Made by a program: the position numbers and the translations under genes | The notes under the pieces: model-generated | Database searches by the model: none | What the model saw: the letters and a program-made list of their open reading frames with translations, nothing else | What the model was told of the DNA's origin: nothing | In this document: piece by piece, positions 18,833 to 29,995 of the stretch | How positions within the stretch are numbered: the first letter of the stretch is position 1 | Layout of the letters: the number at the start of each line of letters is the position of its first letter | Origin: Valencia hispanica | Taxonomy: Eukaryota; Chordata; Actinopteri; Cyprinodontiformes; Valenciidae | Direction of reading: 5' to 3' | DNA length: 64,000 nucleotides | Assembly (NCBI GenBank): GCA_963556495.2 | Contig: OY747712.1 | Location: 8,644,581-8,708,580, forward strand

Positions 18833-20847
18833 TCAAATCAAATTAACACAAATAAGGCTGATCATTGATATACAGTGACTGAAAAGCCAATGCAAACGGG
18901 GTAAAGATTTGAATTCATACTTCCTCTTGTTAATGAACCATACAGTCTCCCTCATATCCTACCTATCTTGGATTTGCTTTTTCTCGCTTCAGTTCGTAAA
19001 GATTTATGCCTTTTAGTCAATGCCAGAATTAAACCCATATGTAAAAGCCAAACCTTTACAGCCTAGATGAGAAAAGTTTATCTTACCAAACTTTAGCAGA
19101 TTGTATCACTGTGTGGCAACCTTGTAAAGAGCATGTTTTTAATAAAAGTTTTGAAATCTGTTTGGCAAGCCAAGTCACTTGCTCGGACATTTTTTCCCCC
19201 CACTATTTTGCAGGAAATGAAAAGCCGTGAGGGGGTGTGGGTGAAAACTGTGCACACATTCTGCAGACTCTGTCACTTGGGGCCCAGGCTTGTCTCATCA
19301 CAGCTGTTCCACGCCCACATACAAACATGGAGCAAAGAATATAAAGTATTCGAGCCAGCTACAAAAAACTTTGGCAAACTTCTCAGCCATGTGTTGCTAA
19401 AAGCCGGGAGAAGCATCTGTGTCTGGGAAAATTTTTGTAATTTTGTTCATTTATGACTAGAAAAATGTTAAGAATATAGATTTCAAGGCAATATAAAAAT
19501 GGATTATACTGGACTAGGTCTGAATATTTTAAACAGTGCTTGTATGTATACTATGTATACTAGCAGTTATGTGTTCTGGCTAATCTTGGTGAGAATTCTT
19601 ATCAACATAAAACTAATGAAAATCAAAACAAAACTGCAAGTCCCAAACAATATACTAACAATAACTTTAAAACACTCTTATTTTGTGAGGAACCGACTGA
19701 TTTTGAAGCTGGTGCATTCTTGTTGTTCACATATTCCAGGCATCTGGTTTGACAGTCACTGTCAGAGCCACAATATCTAATCTTGAATTGGGTTTTTGTC
19801 AACTTGTGTAGCTGGCAGAGTGGGCGTCTGATTTTCATTTTAACTTCAGAGACACTTTTCATGTGCTCTCCTTAATCCACCCGAAACACTGTGTCAGTGC
19901 TTTCTACCAGTCAGCTGGCATTGTGCCCTTAATGCACTCTCTGGCTCTCTAAGCTGCTGCCTTTGTGGCAGAAAGAGGCAGCAGTTATTTAAAAAATGAG
20001 ACCCTGTGATGTCAGCTGTTGTATTGGCATTTCCCTTCAAATGAAGCCGCATTTTGCTTGAATAACAAACAAAAAAATTGAGTAACTGCCTATTCAAATA
20101 CTTTAGACTGTTGTTTTTGATTTTATACCTTTTATGCACAAATCAGAATTTGGTGGCCACAATTTAATCTTTTTTTTTTTTGTTTAGCTTTGACTTGCTG
20201 AAACCAGTTTTGGTTGAATTAGCCAATATTAGTGATGCTGTGAGCATCACTAATCAGTTATATAGGATCAAATGTGATGCCACTCCATGTGAGAAAGAAC
20301 TACTGCTATTAAAGACGGGTTTACTATCATTTTTAAATGGATAAAATTATTACAGACTTTACATTTCAAACTGCTTTCAACAGTTTATATTAGGGATTAG
20401 GGCTTTATTACGATTATCAAACCAGAGTCTCATGCGAGATCCCTGGAATAAAGTAGATCTTTATCTTAACTTCTTAATTTACAAAAATATGCTAACATTT
20501 CCAATCCCACTAAACAGGTTTAAAGCTTAAGATGATAAAACATGGCAACTTTGCTGTACTCCAAACTCTTTTTTTGTTTGTCTTAGTAGCAAACAAAAAC
20601 TGTGTACATTTTGTCTGTCAACCTTCTCATCTATACCAGGAGACAAATAATAGCAAGGTACCTTTCTTGTCGACTAGATGCAGTAGCCAATATTGTCTGT
20701 GTGGCTTGTGCTCTTCTGCTGCAAATGCATGATGACAAAACTCAGTTTTTTAACCTAAATCACCACCAAAGATACTGTAGAAAAAGTAGACCATTGTGTG
20801 ACTGTGAGTAGCAAGATTTCAATAACAAAGATAGCCTACTTTTTTTA
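18833..20847. other. Unassigned interval, possible conserved non-coding DNA
   Basis: No known repeat or exon was recognised. A 107-codon open frame at 19133-19456 has no motif I know. Parts around 19160-19420 and 19880-20080 are less AT-rich and more complex than their surroundings. A small perfect hairpin lies at 20228-20254. Confidence 0.35.
20228..20254. repeat. 12-bp perfect inverted repeat with 3-nt loop
   Basis: ATTAGTGATGCT (20228-20239) is followed by GTG and then AGCATCACTAAT (20243-20254), an exact reverse complement. Confidence 0.85.
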
Positions 20848-20867
20848 GGGGGGGGGGGGGGGGGGGG
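20848..20867. repeat. Homopolymer of 20 G
   Basis: Twenty consecutive G follow TTTTTTTA. Such a run can form a G-quadruplex on the plus strand and is prone to length error in sequencing. Confidence 0.85.
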
Positions 20868-21471
20868 ACGATGATGTGTAAGGACATTCACTGTTTTGCA
20901 TATTTGTACAATTCAGTCTACAAAAAGGTTCCCCAAGTCCAGTTCTCGAGCAGCTGATTTAAACACTCGACTGGTGTGTTGGAACAACTTTCCAGAGACT
21001 GCGACTAGAGCTGAGAACTGGTGGTCAACAATACTCAGTATTTTTCAGTATTTTTTCTGTAGCTGAAATATACATTTAGGCATTCAATCACATAAAACAA
21101 CGGACAAATAGAGTTAGCTGTTACATATGTCTATGCACCACAGCTGCCAGGTGATGCTGAACACTGTATCGGATTCGTAAACTAAAGAGCTAGTTTTTTT
21201 TCTTATTTATGTACTTTAATTTATTATTTATTTATGTATTTTAAGGAGCTTGTACTGCATTTCATTACTTTTGAAAATATATAATATGTAGAGTAGTCAG
21301 ACTTCAACTAAATAACACAGAGCTAAAAACACAATAGGTTCCTATAAAACACAATATAAAACTTATGAAACTTTTATTTTAATGACATTCTTTATACAAA
21401 AACACAAAAATAGCATTTTCAATGCTTTTTTGAAATGAGACCACCTTAGATTTAGATAATGTTAAAGGGGG
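20868..21471. other. Unassigned AT-rich interval
   Basis: No gene or recognised repeat between the G-run and the TTAA element. Confidence 0.5.
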
Positions 21472-22030
21472 GGTATTATGCTCCTTCCAGGGACATATTA
21501 CCCTTTTATAGCACACTCCAATAAAATTGTCACTTTAAGTCTTTTAAAAGTCCGTCATATATCCAAATCCACCTTAAAGAAATTTACTTCCGTATTGGAC
21601 GCCTTGATTTTTGCCTGTGCCTCTCTAAGACCCTCCTACTCTTTCTGACACTCCCCCTTCAGTTCGTCACATAGAGTCGGGAAAAAATCCCACAAAAGAC
21701 ACGCAGCTGCAGCTGGTGTGTTATAATTACTGCTCCTGGGACTCAGCCGAAGTTGTGTGAGGTGGAGAGGGGTAGGGGAGCTCTGCAGGGGCGAGGCTCT
21801 CGGCTGAGTACGTCAGGTTGGAGGAGATGGGTGGAAAAGGCGGGGATAGGTGGGAGCAGCGTTTCAGCAACCCCGAGAACTACCAGCAGAGACCGGCAGA
21901 GACTCAAAGATTACTCTAACATGAGTGAATGGGTCAGAGCAACACTTCAGGTATGTTTTTAATGAGGGAAAGACAGGTTCTCAGGATATCAAGCTTCAGA
22001 AAGTCCATTTTGCATGATACCCCCCTTTAA
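21472..22030. mobile_element. TTAA-target non-autonomous DNA element, copy 2 (inverted relative to copy 1)
   Basis: The element at 21476-22026 (551 bp) is flanked by TTAA at 21472-21475 and 22027-22030. Its ends are AGGGGGGGTATTATGC and GCATGATACCCCCCT, inverted repeats of about 15 bp. It matches 9231-9790 along nearly its whole length in reverse complement. No transposase is encoded. TTAA duplications are made by piggyBac and Kolobok families; neither can be chosen from these ends alone. Confidence 0.85.
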
Positions 22031-22109
22031 ATTATGTTATTGCATATCAAAGATCAGTGTAATTTGTCAGTTGAAGTTATTAGGAGCTGAATCATATTGT
22101 AAATCTATT

Positions 22110-22260
22110 ATTTAGTCAAGTGTATTTGTACAGCATATTTCAGCATTGGGCGATGCAGAGTGCTTTACATGATGAAAGCATGAAATAACAAACAGCAAAC
22201 ATTACATTGTAATGGCAAAATAAAGGAAACTGATAAGAATTAAAATCTTAATGTATATTT
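22110..22260 (-). repeat. LINE/SINE 3'-tail-like fragment
   Basis: GTCAAGTGTATTTGTACAGC followed by CAGAGTGCTTTACATGATG resembles the reversed 3' tail shared by many fish non-LTR elements (compare TTTATTTATATAGTACC with AAAGTGCTGTACAG at 59145-59195). It is short and diverged. Confidence 0.4.
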
Positions 22261-24002
22261 AGGCATACTTAATAACTCTACCTGTAAATCTAGGTAATAA
22301 ACCAAATATAAGAGTAACAACAATTTTTCGATGATAATATGCAAGAACCTGATGTGTTTGAGGTATCACAGTAGAATACATACATGTCCCTCCTTTCTAA
22401 ACCAAATACACCTCTGTGTGACTCATCCCAGCTGCTTAGTAAAGTGTAGCAATTGATCACATTTTATTTGACAGCAGTTTATGTGGGTAAATATAATGAA
22501 TAACCTGTAGCTTATTCAGCTAACACAAAATAAGTTATTTTTCCCTTCACTAAAGCTTCTTATTTTTATGTGAATCTTTATCTAATTCTCTAGATTCTTT
22601 TTCATTGAGCTGTATGATTTTGCTGCTTTGACAATACGGTTTTGAAGAGACGCTTTGTAAAAAATCTCAAATTACATAGAGTGGCATGAAAGAGTGAACA
22701 AAATGCAAACAAAAGGATGGAGTAGCTGTCTGAAGAAAGATTTTTTTTTTTTTTTTTTTGTGTAATCCACACTGATTTTATATGCCAAATGGATTTCCAT
22801 GGCTCTTGGAACTCCATTATAAATCCTTGAAAAATAGATGAAAGCCACACAACGACCATCTTTTACAGGTGGACACACACTCTTCTGTCTCTGTTTCCCC
22901 AGCGTCAGTCTCAGGGTTCCCTCAATGAGTCTGGCAGACACACAGACCACAGAGGTTAAGTGGAGCTCAGGAGGAGAGTCCAACTGTGATGAAAGACAGA
23001 TCACATAAGCCACCGGTCTCAAGTCGGGCTGGGCACAGCGGGACGCTTTGATTGGAGATGTGGCGAAAAGAGTCTCGGGTCGGCCTTGCTGACGTGAGAA
23101 GATTACTATATTGTCTTGTTTTGAACAAGCTTAGAGCGGTGGACAGATGCAATTGCATGAAATGAGACTTAACTCAGAAATATGAAAATGTCTCCAGTTT
23201 TACATTGCTGAGGTAACTCAATGCAATGCACTCAATCTCATGCAAAAGACAGCTTCACTTTTTTTATCTCCTCTGGACACAGTTCTGCTTTTAAGCCAAC
23301 AGGCAGTTTGTAGTTGCTCAGTGATTCAGTCAAGAATTATGTTGTTTTGACATCTGATCTCAAAATCTTTCGTTAATTAAAGTCATTTAGAGATAAATTT
23401 GTGCTTCAGTGCTTTAGAAATGTTTAAAACCTTTGGAACAGTACAGTGGACCCCTGAGAGTCTTTGTGATCCAGTATTCGCAGATTCACTAATGTGCGGA
23501 TTTGTGCGTGGAGCGCATCACCACGTTATTCATGTAAAATTTGTCTATTCAATTATTTTTTTTACATAGATCACATCTAAAGCCCTCGAAAGAAAATGCA
23601 GCTTGGGAAACTGAAATACCTACTCGTAATGCTATTGAGTGGCAGCCATTCAGGAGCGCCATTCATTGTCTTTGGCGCTGGTTGACTGTACTTCCAAGAG
23701 CGAACATAAAGAAGACCATAAATGTTAACTTCTGCTGTAGTGCTAAAGCCTACTTTCCACAGGACACGTAAGCTGTAAGTTGTTCTAAAAACGAATGAAA
23801 TGTGGTATAATTGGTTTCATTTCAAGGCTGACGCTTTAAAAACTGTCTATATTAATTTTGTTTAGGTTTTTTTTCTTATTGGGGAAATCTGAAAACCCCC
23901 CACAAGCTTTTATATCAAATTCAAACATCCCTCTGGGATCATTAAACTATGTTTCTGTTGAAAGATGATCGCCCACGCATAAAATCATATTCTTGATTTC
24001 AG
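22261..24002. other. Unassigned interval with a poly-T run
   Basis: A run of about 19 T lies at 22741-22759. No gene or classified repeat was seen. The minus-strand frame 22672-23022 includes translation of the poly-T as lysines and is not supported. Confidence 0.45.
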
Positions 24003-24740
24003 CGCACTCCGTATATTGTACTATTCTTTAATTCTTCCAAACCTAACATATTGTGTTGAAGTATGGGGTAATAACTTCAAAACTCCATTACAATCATTAT
24101 TTTTATCACAGTAAAGGGCTGTACGAATTATATACAAGGCTAGTTATTTTGAACACACAAATCAAAATTATTAAAAATGCATGATCTTGTTAAATTATAT
24201 ACTCTACAGTTCATGTTCAAAGCATATAATTACTTATTACCAGTTAATATTCAAAAAATAGTTAGTATTAGAGATCAGTCACATGATCTGAGAGGATCTG
24301 GGAACTTTAAAGTTCCAATTGTAAGAACTATGAGGAGAGGTTTTTCAATGTCTGTGTGGAGTCAAGTTGTGGAATAGTTTGAAGCTTGAACTAAAACATT
24401 GTCAAAACATTCATCATTTTAAATTTGTATATAACATTACATTTGGTTACAATACAGAGATGATGTGGGATAAATGTATTATGTTTGGTGTTGTGTTGTT
24501 GAACATGTAAAAGAGTATTTTCCCTTGTGGTACTATACTTAATAATTATTGTTGCCTCTGGTAATGTTGTGTATAAATAAGAATTTGTATATGGGTTTTT
24601 TACATCTGTGTGTCAGTGGTTAATGATGAGGTATTTTGAGATGATAGAAACAGGAAATATATATTTTGTTTATTTATTTTCTATGTATTATCTCTTGAAT
24701 AAATTGGGATGAGGATTAATAAGTCTTTCTTCTTCTAACT
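24003..24740 (+). pseudogene. Degenerate LINE reverse-transcriptase C-terminal end
   Basis: Translation across several broken frames gives ALRILYYSLILPNLTYC, then VEVWGNNF, RAVRIIYKA, and a longer intact piece at 24177-24377 (MHDLVKLYTLQFMFKAYNYL, NIQKIVSIRD, LRGSGNFKVPIVRT). This is the conserved order at the C-terminus of a fish LINE polymerase, downstream of the catalytic palm. Stops and frameshifts are numerous. It ends in an AT-rich tail containing CTTGAATAAATTGGGATGAG near 24700. The catalytic FADD box is not included, so this is a 5'-truncated dead copy. Confidence 0.75.
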
Positions 24741-26338
24741 CCATTTCCAAATCTCAGATTTCTTTCATGCCAATAGCAATTTCCAATATCAACCTTTTTT
24801 TTCTCTTTTTAGTCTTAAACAGAAATTACATATGACAGAACATATTTTTTAAAACTTGCTTTTGCTTCAATCATCCCTTCTCGGAGTTGACCTGAATTCC
24901 AAGTCCAAATAAATACACGCTGTAAAGACATGCTTGTAAAGCAAGAGGTAGACCTTGGACGGGCTGACATCACTTTGAAGTATAAAAACCCAAGAGGTGC
25001 ATTGGGGAAATTGTTTTTGCGATTGTTTTGATTTTCCAAAAATGTAATCTTCATAGAACAGAAAATTTAATAAATCCATATAACCCTACAATGCAGACAC
25101 TTTTCCTGCAATGATTTACTCAATTCAGCATGCTGAATGCTTTCAGTTGCTCAGCTGTTTCTATTTTCTGAATAATTCATTCAATAATTTTTTGACCACT
25201 CAGGCCTCTCAGAGAGTGTATTGAACACTGACCCTTCATTCCCTGATGGTCATGTCATGATTAAGTATGAAAAAAATAAATAAAGGAAATGTTCTGTTGT
25301 TTAATTGCATCACATTTAGTGCTTTTAACACATAATGACTCAATAAAAGATCAATTTTTCATATTGGACCTATTTCATATTGGACCTATCCCTAATTATG
25401 TTATAATATATATGCTTATATTTCAAAGTTTTACAACTTCTCATCCAACTTGGCTGCGAAAATCGTTCCTTATAATGAAACTTGTCCCAGTGTACATTCT
25501 AACAAATCAAACATTCGAACAACTTCAACTGTGAAAACTGAAACAGTCTGTGACTCAGTGGCTCTCAGAGATAGTTATGGCTGACCACAGAACGAGACCA
25601 ATATGGGTTTTATTTGTCCTTTCTCATATGTTTCCAACAAAGCCAGCCTTTTTCTGCACAGTGATGGATTATCCAGTTAATTTCTGTTACGTTGGATGAG
25701 AATTCATTTTTCTGCAGACTGATATGGGAAAGAATGAGCTTCAAAAATTCAGCTGAGGGGCATGACTGTCTGAGATTTGTGTTTGAATGGTAAACTGCAC
25801 AGCAGGGGACTCAGTTTCCAGCCTGCAGGCAAGGAGTCTAATCTCCCAATTAGCTACTTAATATGCTCATTAAAAAACAGCAAAGGCAAATCTCCTGGAA
25901 TAATACACAAAAACAAATACAAAAGATGTCTTCTAATGCATTCTCTGAGGTAAGCAGCATGAGTCAGGCAGCGTTCCTACCCTATGAGCAATCAGTGACT
26001 CTTTGAAGTAGCTGTTTGGAGTCAGCACAAGCACTGCGTAGTGGTTGTCTATATTTTTCACACCACTCTTGGATCCTGTGGTGCACCATATAATTACTAA
26101 GTGGGTAGTTTGTTAGATTCCTAGAATTTGAGGATTCTTTCTTATTTAGCAGGCTGAAACAAACAATCATAGAAAGGCACAAGATAGGCTGCATTTATAA
26201 TTGCTACATTTGAGTTTGCTTAACATGCAGAAATGGTTTATTTTAGGAGAACCTCCATCTGAAATGTTCAGGTGTACTGTAGTAAAGACATTTTTAGTTA
26301 TGTTAAGATCTTGGGATTTGTTAAGCTTTGATGTGTTT
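24741..26338. other. Unassigned interval with conserved-element texture near 25780-25910
   Basis: No repeat or exon was recognised. The stretch 25830-25900 contains CCCAATTAGCTACTTAATAT followed by GCTCATTAAAAAACAGC. This is a cluster of TAAT/ATTA homeodomain-type cores in non-repetitive DNA, reminiscent of vertebrate conserved non-coding elements. This is an impression without alignment. Confidence 0.3.
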
Positions 26339-26343
26339 CCTTC

Positions 26344-26651
26344 TATCATGCTGCCCTATTCACTCCCTCTCCAAATCATCATCCTCACCTGTGTCTCCCA
26401 TCAACCACACCTGATCCTCCTCCTGCCTTTACAACCCGTCACTTCCCCTCACTCAGCGCCGGATCATTATTGTGTTGATGTCTCCTTGGTGTGTTGTCCT
26501 GCTGTATCCTGTCCTGCTCGTCCGATGTCCCGTCTTCGTTCCTGCCATCGTCATCATCACCAGCACCACTTCACCAACACCACTAATAAATATCATCACA
26601 CTAACCTACGTCTGCATTTGGGTCCATGCTCCACACACCGCACACCTGACA
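26344..26651 (+). repeat. 5' LTR of the short gypsy-like element
   Basis: 308 bp ending TGACA. It contains CACTAATAAATATC (AATAAA polyadenylation signal) and the TGCATTTGGGTCC block shared with other LTRs here. The TATA-like site of the other LTR (CCTTTATAACC) reads CCTTTACAACC here. The 155-codon frame across it is not a gene. Confidence 0.85.
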
Positions 26652-27209
26652 GAGGGATCCGGCCTTGAAGGTGGACCCAGCACTCGCTAGGGAGATCGCC
26701 GCCGGATCAGATCATTGGTCCACCCTCTCCGCCCCCACTATCTAACCGCTGGCGGAGGCCCCACCGCACCAGGACTGTCTTTGGGACCAACTGCCTGTGT
26801 GGCCGCTGCTTCCTCATCTAATCCTCCGTCGACCGACGCAGCACCCCTGTCTGCCTGTTCAGTCCCTACCTATCTGGCGGCGTCTGTCAAACCAATATCC
26901 GAGACGGAGGACGACTCAGAGCAGCGGTCCGCCTTTCTTGGGACAAGGCTGGCGTTCTGTTCCCCAGGCACTGGTCCTCGACAACATGAGCTTCCTCTAC
27001 CGCCTCACCGCAGGCAGCAACGCCGTTGAGGTAGGGCCACTTCCGGGGAGGAAGTCCGAGCCGCCTGCTCATTCCCAGTTCCAGTCCCAGCGCCAGTTCC
27101 AGTCCCAGAGCCAATTCCAGCTCTAGTCCCAGAGCCTGCCGCCATCATGGCTTCTGTCTTCCTGGCAGACACAGCGGCAGCTCTTCAGCAACCGATATTC
27201 CCCAATGGG

Positions 27210-27390
27210 TCGCTAGAGCTCCCAGGGAGGGTCAAAGAGGACCCGTCCCTGTCGCTAGAGCTCCCAGGGAGGGTCAAGGAGGACCCGTCCCTGTCACCAG
27301 AGCTCTCAGGGAGGTTCATGCAGGACCCGTCCCCGTCGCTAGAGCTCCCAGGGAGGGTCAAGGAGGACCTGTCCCCATCGCTGGAGCCTC
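27210..27390 (+). repeat. 42-bp tandem repeat, about 4.3 units, inside the LTR element
   Basis: Units start at 27210, 27252, 27294 and 27336, with a partial fifth at 27378. Each reads TCGCTAGAGCTCCCAGGGAG and continues GGTCAA...GGACCCGTCCC. The period is a multiple of three, so an open frame (from 27147) reads a 14-residue peptide repeat of the form SLELPGRVKEDPSL. Units 1, 2 and 4 are nearly identical; unit 3 is more diverged. This may be a leftover of a low-complexity gag segment. Confidence 0.9.
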
Positions 27391-27578
27391 TTCGAAGCTG
27401 ACCGCTGTTGGTCGAGCCGCCAGACTCTTCTCAGCTGTCCTCAGCGCTGCCAGACTTCCAAGGACGTAACCACAGAGACTTGAGCCCTCCTTACGTGGGC
27501 CCCCTCCACCCACCCTGGCAAGGGAGCTTCCTTTTTTTTCCTACTCCACGGCGTCTGGAATCCGCCTTAAAAGGGGGG

Positions 27579-27891
27579 GGTCATGTTACCCTATTCACTC
27601 CCTCTCCAAATCATCGTCCTCACCTGTGTCTCCCATCAACCACACTTGATCCTCCTAATTTTCTGCCTTTATAACCTGTCATTTCCCCTCACTCAGCGCC
27701 GGATCATTATTGTGTTGATATCTCCTTGGTGTGTTGTCCTGCTGTATCCCGTCCTGCTCGTCCGATGTCCTGTCTCTGTTCCTGCCTTCGTCATCATCAC
27801 CAGCACCACTTCACCAACAGCACTAATAAATATCATCACCCTAACCGGCGTCTGCGTTAGGGTCCATGCTCCACACACCGCACACCTGACA
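27579..27891 (+). repeat. 3' LTR of the short gypsy-like element
   Basis: 313 bp, preceded by the polypurine tract and ending TGACA, followed by the CCTTC target duplication. It holds CCTTTATAACC (TATA-like) and AATAAA about 155-160 bp further on, the normal order of LTR promoter and polyadenylation signals. Confidence 0.88.
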
Positions 27892-27979
27892 CCTTCTTTG
27901 ATTTTCTCTTATTCTTTGGTTTCTCCTTCTGAACAGTTGGCAAATGCCAAATTGTCTTCCTGGCTCACTCAGAATGTTT

Positions 27980-28500
27980 AAATCGAGCTATGGTAGTAAT
28001 CAAGCTAATACCTTAAACGAATGGGAGCCTAAGTTCGAGTTTACATGTCAATAAGTAAATCAAATTATTGAATCAAGTGAGTTTAACTTTACAACGGTAG
28101 CTGGCGAAATGTGTCCATTCCTGTTGGATTTATTCCGGTTGGCCTATACTGTCACACAAATGGTAAACAAGTGCTGACTGCAGTGAAGTAGACAGAGTAA
28201 AACCGGGATGCGAACGCTGTCACTTCGTCAGTCCAAAAATACACAGATCGACCACTCACATTTGTTTTTGCTGCCATCTTCCTCTACTGTGTTGTTGTTG
28301 TACCCGTGTTAATATTTCCGCTTCCATGGTCTTGTCACTTCCAGAAGGGGCAGTGCCCAGGCTGGTCATAGCTCGACTAACCTGGGATGTCGTTTACATG
28401 CAGGGAAATTCGGTTTTTAACCACATTATCTGTGTCTTAGCTAACTTCAGAAGGACTAAGGTGTATACATGCATTTCGAAAGTCCGATATGTTTTGTTTA
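27980..28500. repeat. Possible unclassified interspersed repeat
   Basis: Paired motifs near the edges (AGTTTACATGTCAATAAG at about 28037 and CGTTTACATGCAGGG or TATACATGCATTTCGAAAG at 28391-28480) resemble a family of fish DNA elements with TTTACATG-type ends. No target duplication was found. Low confidence. Confidence 0.25.
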
Positions 28501-29995
28501 CCTTACAAAGATGTAGGATACCCAGTCTTACTTTGTACCACAGCTTAAGATCAATGGCATTTGAGAGTTAAATAAAACGCATAACATTTTAGGAGAAATA
28601 AAGCATTGTTTCAGTGAGCTGTAAAAGTACAATCAAGTCTTTATGTGTATGGGATTACTTTGTGTGATTCCTGTGAACTATTGAGGTAAAAGGTATTTGT
28701 TTGTGTAATAGAGAAGCTACTTCTAATTCCCCTACGAAAATTCCATAAATTAACCATTAATTTTCCACATAAGAGGATAAATTGGAACAGCACTGATGAC
28801 AAGATTTTATTACTAGTCCTGCAAACAGATATGTGTATTATCACTCTTCGTCAATGTCTGTATTTAATGTATTGCAGTAAGCGCTTTCCTGAAATGTTCT
28901 CTCTATTTCGTCATATAAATTATATCTAAATTATATCTGACAAATCAGGGAATTATTACATGGACATTCAGTCTCAGACTGAGCCTTAGATTAAAAGACT
29001 TAAAATGTAGGTTATTTATACCACGATGTGACAATAAACATTGGAGTAATCTGAAACATGGAGGTTAGGAGGTTGTAATATGGAAAGGCTAACTACTCTC
29101 TCATTTAAGGATATTCTTCAGTCTTTGGTGACCCCGCCTCAGGCAGCTTGGGGTCAGTCTGCAGTCAGGGTCATAAAAAGCAAAAGCTGTCACTGGCCGG
29201 TGGGTTTTTGGATGACCCTGACAACCCTGCAGGCAAAGCCAAGTTGGTCAAAGCGGGAAAAAGGAGGAAACGTTTAGAGAATGACAAGGTGATTCAATCC
29301 CTCCATTGCTGCGGTCATCTCAAGTAGCTCACAAAGCCAGGCTGACAGCAGTTTATCTTTGTGACATGTCTGTCATTCCACTGTGAATTCCAAACCCGAT
29401 GTAGCAACAGCGCCGCAAGAGATGAGCTCCCCCAGCATTATCAATGACAGTACATCGAGAACCGTATTTCTGCTTCCGCCCCATAATAACACACAGACAC
29501 TCTGAGCTGGAGCTGAGCTCGTGTTGCTAATTCTACAGTACTCGGTGTGTTAAAACAGCTGTCAACACCACATTTAGAAAGAATTACATGGATGTGAGGT
29601 AATTGACAAGTGCAGCAGATTGTGATTTGTGCCTGTGTGTTCAGGTGTGAGCATTTCCAGGCTTCCAAAACAAGCGGTATGTCGTTGTGTGTTGTGGAGG
29701 GCTCACTACAAAACAGGGTTTCACACATTGTTTTTATTGTAAGTCTGACAAATTGTGAGTGAACTTGTCAAGATCAGATTGAATTATATGTTGAAAACTT
29801 CCAAACCATGTAACCTAATGGATAAATCTAAAATGACTGTCTAGCTGAATCAGCAATGCAGGTCAACTTCACTTTGCAGGTTTTTGCGTTGTATTTGTTC
29901 TTTAAAGCTCATTATAGTTATACTTTTTTTAATTCTTGCTTCAGTGTATTAAAAGCACAAAAAATTGTGGGAAAATTAAATATTTTTAAATGGGA
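28501..29995. other. Unassigned interval with conserved-element texture near 29090-29450
   Basis: No repeat or exon was recognised. The stretch 29090-29450 is more complex and less AT-rich than its surroundings, with no repeat signature. It is a candidate for a conserved non-coding element. Confidence 0.3.

Larger units (their letters stand above)
26339..27896 (+). mobile_element. Short non-autonomous Ty3/gypsy-like LTR element (TRIM/LARD-like), both LTRs present
   Basis: LTRs lie at 26344-26651 and 27579-27891 and differ at about 20 positions by eye. Both end CACACCTGACA. The 5' ends read TATCATG and GGTCATG, each one base away from a TGTCATG start. CCTTC flanks the element on both sides (26339-26343 and 27892-27896), a perfect 5-bp duplication. 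AAAAGGGGGG (27569-27578) sits directly before the 3' LTR as a polypurine tract. The 927-bp interior encodes no protease, reverse transcriptase or integrase. It begins with GGTGGACCCAGCAC, possibly a decayed gag start, and holds a 42-bp tandem repeat. No primer-binding site was recognised. It would need proteins from a full-length relative. Confidence 0.85.

Noticed and set aside
19133..19456. 107-codon open frame considered as an exon
   Set aside because: No family similarity recognised and no convincing splice sites at consistent phase.
22672..23022. Minus-strand 116-codon open frame
   Set aside because: It reads through a poly-T run as poly-lysine and has no known motif.
26201..26668. 155-codon open frame across the 5' LTR
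   Set aside because: It runs through LTR promoter and polyadenylation sequence and into flanking DNA; the equivalent frame in the 3' LTR diverges.
27583..27981. 132-codon open frame across the 3' LTR
   Set aside because: Same reason: LTR sequence, not a gene.
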